NCBI GenBank assembly: GCA_900155495.1
Contig: FTLJ01000309.1
Location: 1-35,847, forward strand
DNA length: 35,847 bases
Direction of reading: 5' to 3'
DNA from: Porogramme epimiltina
Taxonomy: Eukaryota > Basidiomycota > Agaricomycetes > Polyporales > Polyporaceae
A model generated the notes under the pieces. That model saw only the letters and a program-made list of their open reading frames with translations. It did no database searches and was not told the origin of the DNA. Position numbers and translations under genes: made by a program. This document shows positions 20,318 through 31,329 of this stretch, one piece after another; position 1 is the stretch's first letter, and each line of letters opens with the position of its first letter.

Positions 20318-23300
20318 TTAGATGCCGTTTTTCGGGAGGGATATGGTGTGCGGGGTAGCGGGAGAGATCGGAGAAGGCCGTGCTTGCGCGGTACGACGCT
20401 TGACTTGCGCTTCGAGCTTGCTGCGCTGCTTGCGAAGATCGTCGTCTTTGAGCTTCATAGAGAACGCAAGCTCAATGAACGCCTGCGGGGTGGGCGGAAG
20501 AGAGCTTAGGGATGGGTGGTACAGCGCATGGAGAGCTGCGTCCGGGGATGACGATTGGAGGATGGCCTTCCTACTGCACGAGAACAGCGCCAAGCCAGCT
20601 CTGAACAGGAAGGGTACACCTACAAGACTTATCAATACGAGCTAGAGCGACAGGCAGAACATACATACCTTCGAATAGGAAGACGTCCCATAGCCGCACG
20701 AGGAACTGGGCGGGTAGCGCATCAGCGAACACAGTCGTGAACCTATCAAGAGTAGTTAGCAACGACAGTGACACTACGAGAGAAAGCGAGACGCACAGAG
20801 CATGACACACAGCGATGGGCGCGATGTCCATCTCGCCGAACAGCTTCTTTGCGCATGCCGCATCGTTGGCCTCCACCGCCCGCCCGAATAGAGATGCGTC
20901 GACTTCGAGCTGAACACTGCTGTTCGAGAAGTACGGCCTCAGATGGGCGTCCATCAGTGAGATGAACGTCCAAAACGCGTCTTCCTCCGGTGACTGCAGC
21001 AGAAGTTGGGCAGCGACCATCGCTAGCCCTATCACACACGTCAATGCCTATTCTGAAACTGGCAGCGCAAACAACATACCTCTTGAGTACTTGATGTCAG
21101 GGACCATGCTCAAGTAGGCCTGCAATAGGTTCGCGAGCGATCCGTCCTGGAGCTGCGGGGTCTCTACAAACGAGACCCTGATATCTTGCTCGATCTGCGC
21201 GTACACCGCGACTTTCTCCCTCTGCACGAGCTTTTGGTACAGCCCCTCCATCCGCTTCCCCTTGCTGTCGATCAGCATCGCCCATACCTGGTAGCGCACT
21301 GACGCTGGCACGCCCTCGACGACCATCTTGCGGATCTTCTTGCTCTTCCGCGCCTGCGCCGGCGTCACCGATGCCATCGCCGTGATCCAGCGCTGTTCGC
21401 GCTGACGGTGCGCCTCCATCTGCGACGCCTCCGCCTCCTTCGGCGCGCGGCCCTCGCTCGGGCTCGGCGACGCGTCACTCACGAGCCGGAAGCTCGAGCC
21501 CGAGAACGTCGAGAGCGCGGGGCTATCCGTGCGCAGGAAGCTAGCGTCGGGGCGCGAAGGGCTTGGGAGCGACTCGAAGCTCCCGCCGAACGGGGAGAGC
21601 GGGAGGGTCGGCTTGACGAGCTCGAAGTCTGTATCCTGCACCTGCACCGTGTCCTGCTCGTTCGTGTGCTCGCTTGTGCTCAGGCTGATCGTGGGGCTGC
21701 TGACGGACTGTAGGGACTGGTGACTAGTGACGAGTGTGAGAGGTGCCGTCGGCTGGCGCGACATGCTGCGCTTGTTGAACCGGAGTGCCTGCGTGCCCTC
21801 GGGCAGGTCCTCGGCTGGAGAGAAGGGTGACATGATGCGCATCGAGGTGTCGTCGGAGAAGATTGTGTCGACTGACGGACGGGTTTCCACAGACGGACGG
21901 GTCTCCACTGAAGGGCGAGCCTGAGAGGACGTTGACGTCCGCGAGCGGTGGGGCGACGAAGCGAGGTCAGACGCGCGCGACGGCAGCATCGCGGACCGAC
22001 TGTGGCGCAGGACGCGCGGCGAGGAAGGAGCTGGGGGTATAACTGCCGATTTCGGAGACGAAGGCGGGGTCGTGCGGAGCGCTAGAGTCTCGGGGAGGGA
22101 TGATAGGGGTGATTGCGTTTGGGGTGCAGGTGATCCCCGACCGATGCCGTTGAGGTTGAGACTCAAGGCTTGAGACGCGTCCTCGTCCTGCGCAGCGTCT
22201 TCGCGAAGCTGATCTAGAGATAGTGACCGACGGGCTTCGGGACGTGCATCGGGGGCGACCGCATCCGCTGGCGGAGGAGACACAGCTGGGAGCGGGCTCG
22301 TGGACGTGCGGAGGGGAGGTGAACGTACGTGCGGAGGCACATTGTTGTCCTGCGACCGCGAGAGCGGCGACGGCGCGTGCACCCCGCGCAGCACGGTGGG
22401 CGAGTGCGACACCATCGCGCGCTGCGGCGCTGGTACGTTCGACACCGTCGTGGTCGTCGCCATCGCTGATTTGGAACGCTTCGTCGTGATCTGGAGAGGC
22501 CGGATCGGGGACAGAGGCGGTGACAGCGGTCCAGAGATCATCGGCATCGAATCATCACGACTGCACACTTGTCAGCAAACGATTCTATCTACATTGATCA
22601 AAACATGTTTCGCGCGCACCTCTTCTCACTCAGCGCTTCAGTGCGGATCGAAAGTCCAGCCCCACTAGACATGCCCGAGAAAGAGCGCGAGCGCGGGCGC
22701 GACGTATGGACTGTTGGTGCAAAGTTCGTGCGCGGGATGGGCTGGCTCTGCGCAGCGCTGGCGAGCACTTGGTCAATCTGCGCGGTGACGCTCGCAAGTG
22801 ACGGCGAGGCCGCACCCCTCCTCCCCACTGGATCCATGATGCTCCTTGCAGAGGGCGACGTCGTGTTCGAACGCCCGACGGGGTCGGCCATCGCGTTGAC
22901 CGAACTAGGCACCTGGGGCGGCCCTCCCGTTGTGGGGGGCGACATCATGTTCCTCCGGCCGACGGGGTCCACGTTCATCATCCCAGGGCCCGCCATCGTT
23001 GGGGGTGATATCGAGTTCATCCGCCCCACGGGATCCTGCCCCGGCCCGCCCATCGCATGAGGGGACATCATGTTCCGCCGCCCAACCGGGTCCATGCCTC
23101 CCATCGGTGGCGACACCGTGTTCGCGCGCGCGATCTGCGCGGCTGCAGGGGGCGGGTAGTTGCCAGCAGGCCCGGGCACAGGGACGGGCGGAGACGTCGC
23201 GCTGCGTCGCGGCACCACGCGTTCCACCCCGACACCTGGGCCGACCGCAGGAGATGCAGCGCGGCTGGCGGGGGTGCCAGTGCGGCTAGGGGGTGCCCAC

Positions 23301-26235
23301 GGCATCGGCGGGCGCTGCGCACGGTTTGCGGGGACGTTGTTCTGCGGCTCGTGCGTGAATGTGACCGGGACGGGCCCCATTGACATCGAGAGGTCGTACT
23401 CGAACCGGCCATAGATCGTCGGTGGAACCTGGCGACCCTCGCGCCGCGCCGCATGGGCCATGTGGAGGATATGGAGCGAGGACCCGGGCGGTGGGCCCAT
23501 CTGCTGGGGACGCTGTGGTTGGGGCATGGGCTGGCGGTTGTACATGGGCCCAACGGGGGCAGCCGCCGGTTTCGGCGCGCCAGGGTGGGGCATGAACAAA
23601 CTTTGACGCGTCTCCGGGGCAGGGGCAGGGCGGTTCGGGTCCATCGGACGGGCCTGCGGGTGACCTGGAGGAGGAATGACGATAGGATTCCGCGGCGGGG
23701 GCGACGTTGCAGGGATGGGCATCTGTGAGCTCGACGCGACGGGGGCAGGTGCTTCTCTCGGGCTGTATGGCGGCGGCGGGAGGGGCTCAGGGTCCGGGTT
23801 CGCAACCCGCTTCTCGAACGCGGCCGCCTTCGGGGAACGTGCGGCGGCGGGCGGAGAACGAGGCACAGCGGGCGTTGGCGGCGGCTCCTGACGCGGAATT
23901 GAGGCTTCGACAATCTCCGCTGCTTGCGAGACGGCCGTCATCGGCACGCCCTCGTCGTGGTCTTTGACGATGACGTCCTGTCCAGACTCGTGCGATCTGC
24001 GCCCGCTCGAAGTCGAGCTCGCGTCGTCTGGATCGGCACGCCGCTTCTGGTTCGACGCCGGTTCCGCCTTCGAAGGGTATAACGGAGAGACGAGAGTCGG
24101 AGAGGCGAACGACGTCGACATAGCTGAAGTGCTGGCGGTCGGCGAGGCCTGCGGAGAGCCGAACGTTGCGTGCAGGAGAGGCGACGGCTCGGGTTCTGGC
24201 TTGAACGTGAGCGGCGCTGGACGGTTCTTCTGCATCTTGCTTTCCTTCGCGTCGGTGTCGGTCACCTCCAGCGAGATACGACTCGCGATGTCTGCAGACG
24301 TCGTCGACTCCTGAAGTCGCGACGGGATCGCCGCCTTCGAACCCTTGCGCTCGCGCGTGCTGTCCAAACTAGGGCGCTCGGTCGGGATGGGCGGGGTGTC
24401 GGAGCCGGAGCCGATGGTGTGCATCGACCCCCTCGAAAAGCGCGACATCTTCGACGCGACCGAATACCGCGAGTAGCGGTACTGGTCGTAGATGTCGCCC
24501 GCCCCCTCCCAGTCCTCCACGTCTGACCCATAGTCCGAGTCCGAGCGCATCGTCTCTGAACGCGCAGGCGGGGGGAGTGGGACGGTCGCACTCTCGGGGG
24601 ATCCCGAATATTGCGACTCGGAGCGCACCGAGCGCTCCGAAGCTGCGCTGTGTGGCGGATCGAGTGGCAGTGCTGCGCTGCGGGGCGACTCCGAGTATTT
24701 TGACGCAGCGTCTTCGAGTGTCGACTCGGGGGACTGAACGCGTCTGATAGATGGGAGTTCTGCATCGCTGTCGTCATCGTCATCATCCGCATCATCCAGG
24801 CCGCCGAGAAGAGAGAGACCAATGTTGCCCATGCCGTTGTCGGAGAGTGCGATAGATATACGAGAACTGGCGTCATTGTCCGAGTAAACAGAAGAGGCGC
24901 GGTCGGCGGGTGGGAAGCGGAAGGTAGACAGGTCGGGTGAACGGGCGTGTTCGATGGGGCTATCGTCGCTGAGCTGTTTCGCGATTTGGTCGAGGCGGAT
25001 GGGTGGGGCGAGGGATGCGGTGTCGGAGTCGTGATCCGAGGCAATGACTACTTCGTCATGATTGTCATCGGCAGGTGTGACGGGGATGGATGAAGCCGAG
25101 GTGTGGTGGGATTCATGGCTCATTGAACGTTCGGGATGGGGTGATTGTCGAGGCGAGTCGGAGTCCACGGTGATAGTAATATTACTTGAGTTGGAGATGC
25201 TAGGTTCGATGACGGGGGCTAGAAGCTCCTGGGTCGCCTGGCGGGAGGGGGGAAAGCGGGGGCTGCTGACGCCGGATGATGGGAGGTCGCGTATAGAGGA
25301 GACGGCAGGAGAGGGGACATCACGGGCGGTGAAGGTGCTTTGGGAAGAATCGGGCCTGGAGACAGGGGACGCAGTGGACTGGCGTTTAGTGAGAATGGGT
25401 TTCTTGAGACGTCCATGGAAGCGAACGGCGTCGCCTCGAAAGTGGCCAACGACACCCTCACAGTAACCCTGCACAAAATGAGGAATGGAGTGACTCTAAG
25501 AAAGACGCCACATACGAGGTAGAGGTCCGGTTGGTTGGGGATTTGCATTAAGACGATGATGTCGTCGTCCTGTACGGCCAGGTAAGTATATCGGTACACC
25601 GAGGGGGTTTAGTAGAGAGAAACAGAGCGAAAGGGGGGGACGCCACCGTATAACGCACGTAAACTGTAGAACGTCACGCCCGCGCAAGCATTCGGGTTCA
25701 TCATCGCGGAGCTCACTATGCACCATTGCGGTCTCAGACGAGGCAAACCCGTACCCGTAACTGACGGGTACGGGTTTGCACCGGGTACGTCTCATGGAAC
25801 CCGTACCCGTACCTGCCTGGGTATATACCTGCACTTGTGGCAGGTATACCCGACCCGTGGTATGGCCTAGAGACACATGACGTATCGTGACGGCAGAGAT
25901 GGAGAGACGGGACACGTTTTAAGCCTAAGCGGGACGCCGTATGCATACGCAAACGACAAAGGGGCCCTGCATGAGGACCTGCGCTTCGCCGATGAATAAT
26001 GAACCCCAGCTCGGATGACGAGCAAAGAATAGGTCGGGGACGTTTATAGATAGCCTGGGACGGAGCGCGAGGGTCGACGCGCGCGCGAGCGCACTTGTAA
26101 TGAGAAAATGGAGCACACCTTCATGAACATAAGGTCCTGGGCCTCCTCCGCGATACAATCCTCCAGCGCGGTGCACTTGCCAATGCCGCCCTTGCTCGCA
26201 AACCGAGTCCATCGGCCGAGTTCGCTAGCGTCCAT
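20318..26235 (-). CDS. SH3 + TBC (RabGAP) domain protein, 1702 aa, 7 exons
   Basis: Predicted Rab GTPase-activating or scaffold protein in membrane traffic or polarity. Exons from 5' to 3' are 26235-26119, 25569-25516, 25468-22620, 22560-21080, 21028-20797, 20742-20669 and 20619-20318; all phases agree. Residues about 20-85 form an SH3-like domain spread over three exons (EEAQDLMFMK, DDDIIVLMQIPNQPDLYL, GYCEGVVGHFRGDAVRF). Residues about 90-1410 are Ser/Pro-rich and disordered, with an acidic run, five DPVGR repeats (about 848-946) and RPSVET repeats. The TBC domain is about 1414-1640 (VPASVRYQVWAMLID, WDVFLFEG), followed by a basic helix. The usual IxxDxxR and YxQ finger motifs read IEQDIRV (1463) and YSRG (1498), so catalysis is uncertain. 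The 22561-22619 intron joins what otherwise look like two genes. Confidence 0.85.
21870..21925 (-). repeat. Short coding tandem repeat (RPSVET)
   Basis: Three near-identical units encode RPSVET, RPSVET and RPSVDT in the disordered region before the TBC domain. The nucleotide copies (gacggacgggt...) are close enough to suggest recent slippage. Confidence 0.7.
22801..23098 (-). repeat. Degenerate DPVGR coding repeats
   Basis: Five copies of a motif DPVGRRN followed by two or three small residues and SP(P) occur in about 98 codons of exon 3, with linkers of 4-16 residues. They sit in the disordered segment; each SP dipeptide could be a target of proline-directed kinases (inference). Confidence 0.75.
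25570..26118 (-). other. Unusually long first intron (549 bp) of the SH3-TBC gene
   Basis: The donor gtgtgctcc follows codon 39 (Lys) and the acceptor ccgtacag precedes the DDDIIV exon, so the SH3 frame is continuous. The other introns of this gene are 47-59 bp. The extra length contains the hairpin repeats at 25743-25779 and about 25797-25860, which suggests an insertion. Confidence 0.65.
25743..25779. repeat. Perfect 16-bp hairpin built of CCCGTA units
   Basis: The arms gcaaacccgtacccgt (25743-25758) and their exact reverse complement (25764-25779) flank the loop aactg. Immediately downstream, 25797-25860 repeats cccgtacccgtac and forms a second imperfect hairpin around gggtatatacctgc/gcaggtataccc. 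It resembles a short non-autonomous repeat or satellite fragment inside the first intron. Confidence 0.75.
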
Positions 26236-26269
26236 GGCGGCGAAGTTGGGAACGAAACCGAAAGGAGCG

Positions 26270-26380
26270 GCGTGGTGGGTGCAAGGTGCAAGAAAGGAGA
26301 GCAGAGAGGCAGACGGGGGCCAGATGCAAGACGAGGAAGAGAGGGACGACAAGAAGCGGAGACAAGGACCGCGGCGAGTA
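26270..26380 (-). promoter_or_regulatory. Pyrimidine-rich promoter/5' leader of the SH3-TBC gene
   Basis: Read on the minus strand, the segment upstream of the ATG at 26235 is strongly C/T-rich (the plus strand has long runs such as gaaaggagagcagagagg and gaggaagagaggga). CT-rich tracts just upstream of the start are common in fungal housekeeping promoters. Confidence 0.4.
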
Positions 26381-26469
26381 AGGGCCATGTCCAAATGCCG
26401 CCCTCCCGTCCCCAGTCCCGGGTTAGGGTCCCCCTTACGTAATCACTCCCTCTGACGCTTAACGGCTAA

Positions 26470-27490
26470 ATTCTGCCGCTCGTCTCCGCAGTGTCCGTCG
26501 ATGGTGCTTCCAACTTCGCAGCCCCCGCCCTCGTTCTCGAGCACCAGAATGTCAAACGGATGCGTAGTGGCCATAGGCTATACGCCTCCTCATACTTGAA
26601 CGCTCTTGTTGCGGTTACTGTCCTTCCATACGCACACCCAGAGCTACGCCGTCCGAGGAGCAATGCACAACGTGAGTAGTCGGAATATGTTTACTCACGT
26701 CTGGCTTAAACGTAAGAAGCAGGACCTCTTTTAATGTGAAAGTGCGCGCCGCTCCCCTACGCAGTACGTCCGCTTATCGGGTTTGTCGCTGCGGCCATTG
26801 CGGTGCTAAGACGACGTCGGACGAGCGCTGCGTCGAGGGCACTCCCTGGTTACGTGGTACGTAGGCTTCTTCAGCCGCTGCTCTCGTCAGTGCCCATTGA
26901 CTTATCACCCGCCTCTCAGCGCGGAACTCCGAGGATCACTCACCCTTCGATTCTTCATCCACCAATGCTCATAGAGCTGGGCTACCGTAATCCAATTCCC
27001 TTGGCCACAACTCCAAGCACTCCCAGCCGTTCGAATCCCACCATGGTCAACTCCGTCCGTAAGGCAAGCCCTCACCATACACTAACGTCGCGAGAGAGCT
27101 CTCTGACACCCAATAGGCCCCGTCTGTCTAGGTGCGGCGAAACTATCAGAGTATCCTCTACTGCAGCGTCTGCGTCGCTCTTAACTCGTCGAGATGTCGT
27201 ATTTGAACCGCGAGTGAACCTAACCTTAACCCGGATACATCGACATCCGCAATGCGCTTTCACGTTTCGTCTCGCTCGATCTCGGAGAGACCTTGGCACG
27301 TATGCGGATCCTGCCCTGGTGTTTGGGCGGCGCATTACGTGAGTCATGGACAAGTTGGGCGCTGTGGCGCGAGTGAGCCTATTCGCGTAGACACAATCCC
27401 TATGTGCCCGGCCAATATGGAGGACCACGTGGCCCTCACACTGTCGGGTTCACCGCGACCTTGATCGTGCTATACTCACGCCCTCTCTTC
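26470..27490. other. Unassigned region with splice-like signals
   Basis: On the plus strand an open segment at about 26495-26672 (SVDGASNFAAPALVLEHQNV) is bounded by an acceptor-like ctccgcag and a donor gtgagt, and the next acceptor ctacgcag is at about 26765. I do not recognise the product. Part of the region may be the ruined N-terminal C2 domain of the pseudogene that follows, but no motif proves it. Confidence 0.3.
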
Positions 27491-29170
27491 CAGCTTATTT
27501 CGACGAGTCTTCTGCCCAACCCGCAGCTCCAAGCACGTAACGAGGGACGTCTATGTTAAATCTGGCTTTGTTCGGCCCACAAACAAGACTGCACTGTCGT
27601 ATCTGTGTTTCCGGTAAGGACTTGTCGTTCATTGAGAGGATGGCCTAACGCTGCTTCTCTAGGCTGATGGCATTGGCGTCGTTCGCTCTAACTTCGCCGG
27701 CCCCGCATATCACGACGATGCATCGAGTTCAGACAACGGGGTGTCGATAGTGAACACGACAAATATAAGCGTAAGCACCCGCTCCATTGCAGTCGCCTCG
27801 CGAATCTGGGCGTTCATCTCTGAGCCCACTGCAATTGATGCTCGGCTTGCGATACCTGCGTCGAAGGCGTCTCATGTGACACCGACTCTCCCTCTTTCCG
27901 TCAAAGCTCCTCAGGTTCCGAAGCCACTCTTCCTTAGATTCCTCATCCTCCCGGTGTTCGAGCATATCTGACTCGAACGTCCCTTACGACAGCGCCAGCC
28001 TCGAGCACGCCGACACCCGTTATCTCACTACCCACAACTACGTCTCCAGCTGGTGCTACGTCATCCTCCCGCGCCACGCAGAAGTCAAAGTTTAATGACG
28101 TCATGGTTGTCGTTATACTCGTGATCCATGGTACGCTGGATCTTCCGAAGCTCAAGAATAGTATGTCTATCGACGTATACAGTACGACATCTGTCTGACT
28201 TGCAGCTGTGATGCGAGCCGGGTGGGGTATGAACCTCTTCGTCGTCGTGTCATTCGGCAAGAAGGTCTTCCGTACATGTGTCATTCGTCGTTCACTTAAC
28301 CCTCAATGGGACAAGAAGATGCTCCTCCATATCCATCGCTACGAGACGACATCCAAGGTTCAACTCGCGGTATGGGACTGGGACAAGCTGTCATTCAACG
28401 ACCACGTTGACACGTCGTTCTACGCCGTGCAGCTGCTCGTCTATGCGCCGAAGAAGGATCCAACGACTAGCTTGTACTCCAAGGATGAAGATGGGGCGTG
28501 AATGATGGTCGACTTCTCGCTTTCGTTGTATACCGGGCAAGAAGATGCCATAGGTGTCGCACCATAACCTCACCATCTCATTCAGGTGAGCATACGACTC
28601 GCGTATGCTTTAACTTCTCATTGAGGCTGTGTTCTAGAGCCAATTACCAACCATACGACGCACTGCGTCAGAGGTTCCGGCGCGAGTATCTCAAACAGTA
28701 CGACACGGATGACACCGCCCCTACTTGCCACCTCGAGCTGACTTCAGCCCTCGACTCGCTCGCTTTGACGCTCTCGCACGAAACCTCCAACTCATTCTGG
28801 TGGTGATTCAGCCAACGGCCTCATAACAACACACTGACCATCGATGAGACCGTGCAGTGCCTCGAGACGGTTACGGAACTTTGCTGGCCAATATGCGAAA
28901 AGCGCATCAACCTCGGCGCGACCAGAGTGTCGCCGCGAGTGCGCCTGTTACTCCTACATTCTTTTTCGCGTTCGGTGAGTGCAATGCTGTATGTGTGTCG
29001 CCCTCCGAAGACGTTTATCTGTTTGATAGGAGGTTCAAAGATCGTTGTTCTGTTCGATAAGAGCACGGTCGAGTGGGACGAAAACTTACTCATCAATAGT
29101 AGTGCTGTACATGTCTCGCCGAGACCGAGGCGTACGCGTAGGTGTGGGACTTGGGCAAGGTAAGCGGAAA
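27490..29170 (+). pseudogene. Phosphatidylserine decarboxylase (C2/EF-hand, PSD2-like) pseudogene with deleted core
   Basis: Fungal class II phosphatidylserine decarboxylases carry two C2 domains, an EF-hand-like region and a catalytic domain cleaved at a GGST/LGST motif. Visible remains are the end of the first C2 domain (VKSGFVRPTN, about 27553), FAGPAYHDD, a second C2 domain at about 28090-28497 (FGKKVFRT, RSLNPQWDKK, KVQLAVWDWDKLS; intron 28161-28205), and YQPYDALRQRF and LKQYDTDDT of the EF-hand part (intron 28586-28637). Then, after VTPT, the frame jumps to the extreme C-terminus FFFAFGGSK and VEWDENLLINSS (intron 28975-29029). Nearly the whole catalytic domain is missing. Frames are broken: a conserved Pro-Trp reads Pro-stop (tag, 28551-28553), and there are frameshifts near 28497, 28800 and 29110. 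Surviving splice signals argue for a gene copy rather than a processed transcript. Confidence 0.72.
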
Positions 29171-29189
29171 CCTATTCCGGACAGAAACT

Positions 29190-29420
29190 AATGGTAGATT
29201 CCATGTGCGCTTTTGATGCTATGTGTCAGTACTCTCCGTCACTACACCTACGCCTAACTTTTTATCGAGGTCATTCTGTAAGGCTCACACTGGTGATCGG
29301 AATGTATTACGGAATAAATGTGATTATTTACCGCCGCAAGAGACTTCGGCTTGGCTCTGGGCCCGTATGGAGCTCGGGCGTGGACTGACACCATGCGTTG
29401 AAAGCTCCGGCGAAGCGAAG
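29190..29420. other. No gene recognised between pseudogene and tRNA
   Basis: Short spacer with no frame or repeat of note. Confidence 0.4.
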
Positions 29421-29421
29421 C

Positions 29422-29426
29422 AAAAA
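29422..29426 (-). terminator. Pol III T5 terminator of the tRNA gene
   Basis: Five A on the plus strand give TTTTT on the minus strand, about 28 nt after the tRNA 3' end. The position is a little distant but plausible for Pol III. Confidence 0.5.
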
Positions 29427-29453
29427 TACCTTGATTCCGAGGATAAATACAGC

Positions 29454-29533
29454 TGATGAGAGTGGGATTCGAACCCACGCCCTTTCGGACCAGATCCTTG
29501 GTCTGGCGCCTTAGACCGCTCGGCCATCTCACC
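29454..29533 (-). tRNA. tRNA-Leu(AAG), no intron
   Basis: The 80-nt gene begins GGTGAGATGGCCGAGCGG at 29533 and folds as a class II tRNA. The acceptor stem is GGTGAGA with TCTCATC (one G-U pair). The D arm contains GGCCGAGCGGTCTAAGG. The anticodon stem is CCAGA/TCTGG around loop CCAAGGA, giving anticodon AAG. The 11-nt variable arm is TCCGAAAGGGC. The T arm is GTGGG TTCGAAT CCCAC, and the discriminator base is A73, the leucine identity base. The A and B boxes are intact. With inosine at position 34 it would read CUU and CUC. There is no intron and CCA is not encoded. Confidence 0.95.
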
Positions 29534-29559
29534 GTATGTTCCATGTTCCTATGCAAGGG

Positions 29560-31300
29560 CTCTGGTCTACGGGGATCGAGCGCTAGAGTGAGCGGCGTGG
29601 TCGCACACCCGCGTTGGGCGAGCTCAGCGCTTGTGGAAGTACTACACGGGCCGCGGGTGCGCATCTTGGACGCAAGTCTCCGTCTGGACTCTGCCCACCA
29701 CTCGCCCCCTCCGTCTCCTCTCCTCTGCCGCAACCACCTCCACCCTTCTCTCTTCTTTCATGCCGCTACCGCCATGCACACGGACGTCCGGGAGCTGACT
29801 GGGTAATAGGTCGGAGGTAAGCGTATCCCTCAGGCTCTCACGTCCGCTGAGCGCTCGTCTTGAGCAAGACAAAGCCAGGTGCAGCCTCATCGTTCCTCTC
29901 TCCCGTATGGCTCCCCTCCGTCAAGATGACGGGCGAGGGGCGCTACAAGCCGCTCGCCGGCCCCGTCTACCCCACCGTCCTAACTCGCCAACCTCCTTAT
30001 CAAGGCCCTCCAAGAGACCGAAGCCGTCAAGGCGTCGCTCGCAGCCATGTGGCGACACACAGAGAAGATCGAATGCTTCCTCGGGCTTGCTACGTCCCAG
30101 TCTTCCGCTCAGTCACCCTCATCACGTCCCCGCTGGGCCCATCCCAGGATGCCTCCTCAAAGTTCCGTCTTTCCGAGATGATCTAATCCTCGGCTCCGTT
30201 TGGCAACTGTGCAGAGCGCGCTGAACAAGCTCACGACGAGGTCGAACCCCACCCCCGCATGCTCTAAGAGCAGTGCACTGAGTTCGAACGCTGGTTCTCT
30301 GAGGCCGACGTCCACTCTCAGCTCCCACATCGTCGCCGGCGGCAGCAGCTAGCTCGTCCTGATCAGCTCCATCCCCTCTGCAAACCCCGTCGCCTACCTC
30401 CCGTCGCTGCGGTCGCACGGCACTCAATCCCAACCTTGCTCCTGCTACCACGCCTCACGCTCCGATAGCTATAGGCTGCCCCTTGACTCCCAGTTCTCGT
30501 CTGTCGCACTTCTCCACCCCCCTCCCCCTTCCCCCACCTCCAGCCGCGTCTGCCTCCGCGCAAGCAGCGCGGACACCAGCTACCACCAGCTACCGCAGCG
30601 TTCCCACCTCCCCAAGCGCGGCACCCATGCCTAACGACAACACAGCGACCGCGACGCAGACGACCGAGCCACGGATGCCACTACAGCCTCTCCGTGAGCA
30701 TCCTCCTCATACTTCTCCTGTAGCCTATCTTATGACCTCCTGCGGCCTTCGAATTCTCCCCACTCCGCTTACCTCAATGGCCATTCTACTCACCATTCCC
30801 TGCAGCTCGCCGTGCACCTCGCTCCCCTCACGACCACGCTTCACGCCCGCTATTCCGTGTACCCCTACCCCGCTCGGACTGCGAGCCCTGTGCGTACCTG
30901 GAACATCACCGTTCCCACCGCTAGTGGTCCGCCTTGCATGGCCGCTCCTCCCACAACCGGGTCCACCTGCGTGGTAGTGATGTGAGTCTCGATGAGGTGA
31001 TCTTCGAGGCTGCGCGGCTCGGGCCGACGGGCACACACCTGCTGTCGCAGAGCAGCTACACGCGCCACGACCGCGACTACAACCGCGAAGGCGGCTCACC
31101 GTACCACCCCACCTCGCGCTCGACACCGCGGGGCCGTCAACTTCGACGTCTGCGGTGAATTCGAGGCCTGAGACCGAGATGGAAGACGACGGGGACATCG
31201 ACATGGACATCAGCTGCGACGACGGCGCGTCCTCGCCCTTGCCGGAACGCCAACAGCACACGGACACGGGCACAATTCGCGCGACGCACTCGCGGCGCCA
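29560..31300. other. GC-rich region with broken coding-like segments
   Basis: A pyrimidine-rich stretch (29690-29760) precedes an ATG at 29774, promoter-like. Downstream, about 29930-30200, a plus-strand helical segment reads LLIKALQETEAVKASLAAMW, flanked by stops and frame changes. Further on, Pro/Ser/Thr-rich and acidic frames (MEDDGDIDMDIS near 31180) are open but not connected by clear introns. These could be the eroded N-terminal exons of the BCAS3-like gene or another lost gene. I cannot assign a product. Confidence 0.3.
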
Positions 31301-31329
31301 CTCGAAATATTCTCGCGTACGATCCGCAA

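Noticed and set aside
22569..23060. 163-codon plus-strand frame with repeated hydrophobic units (GGDIMFLRPTG)
   Set aside because: It is the antisense of the DPVGR repeat in the SH3-TBC gene; the periodicity comes from that coding repeat.
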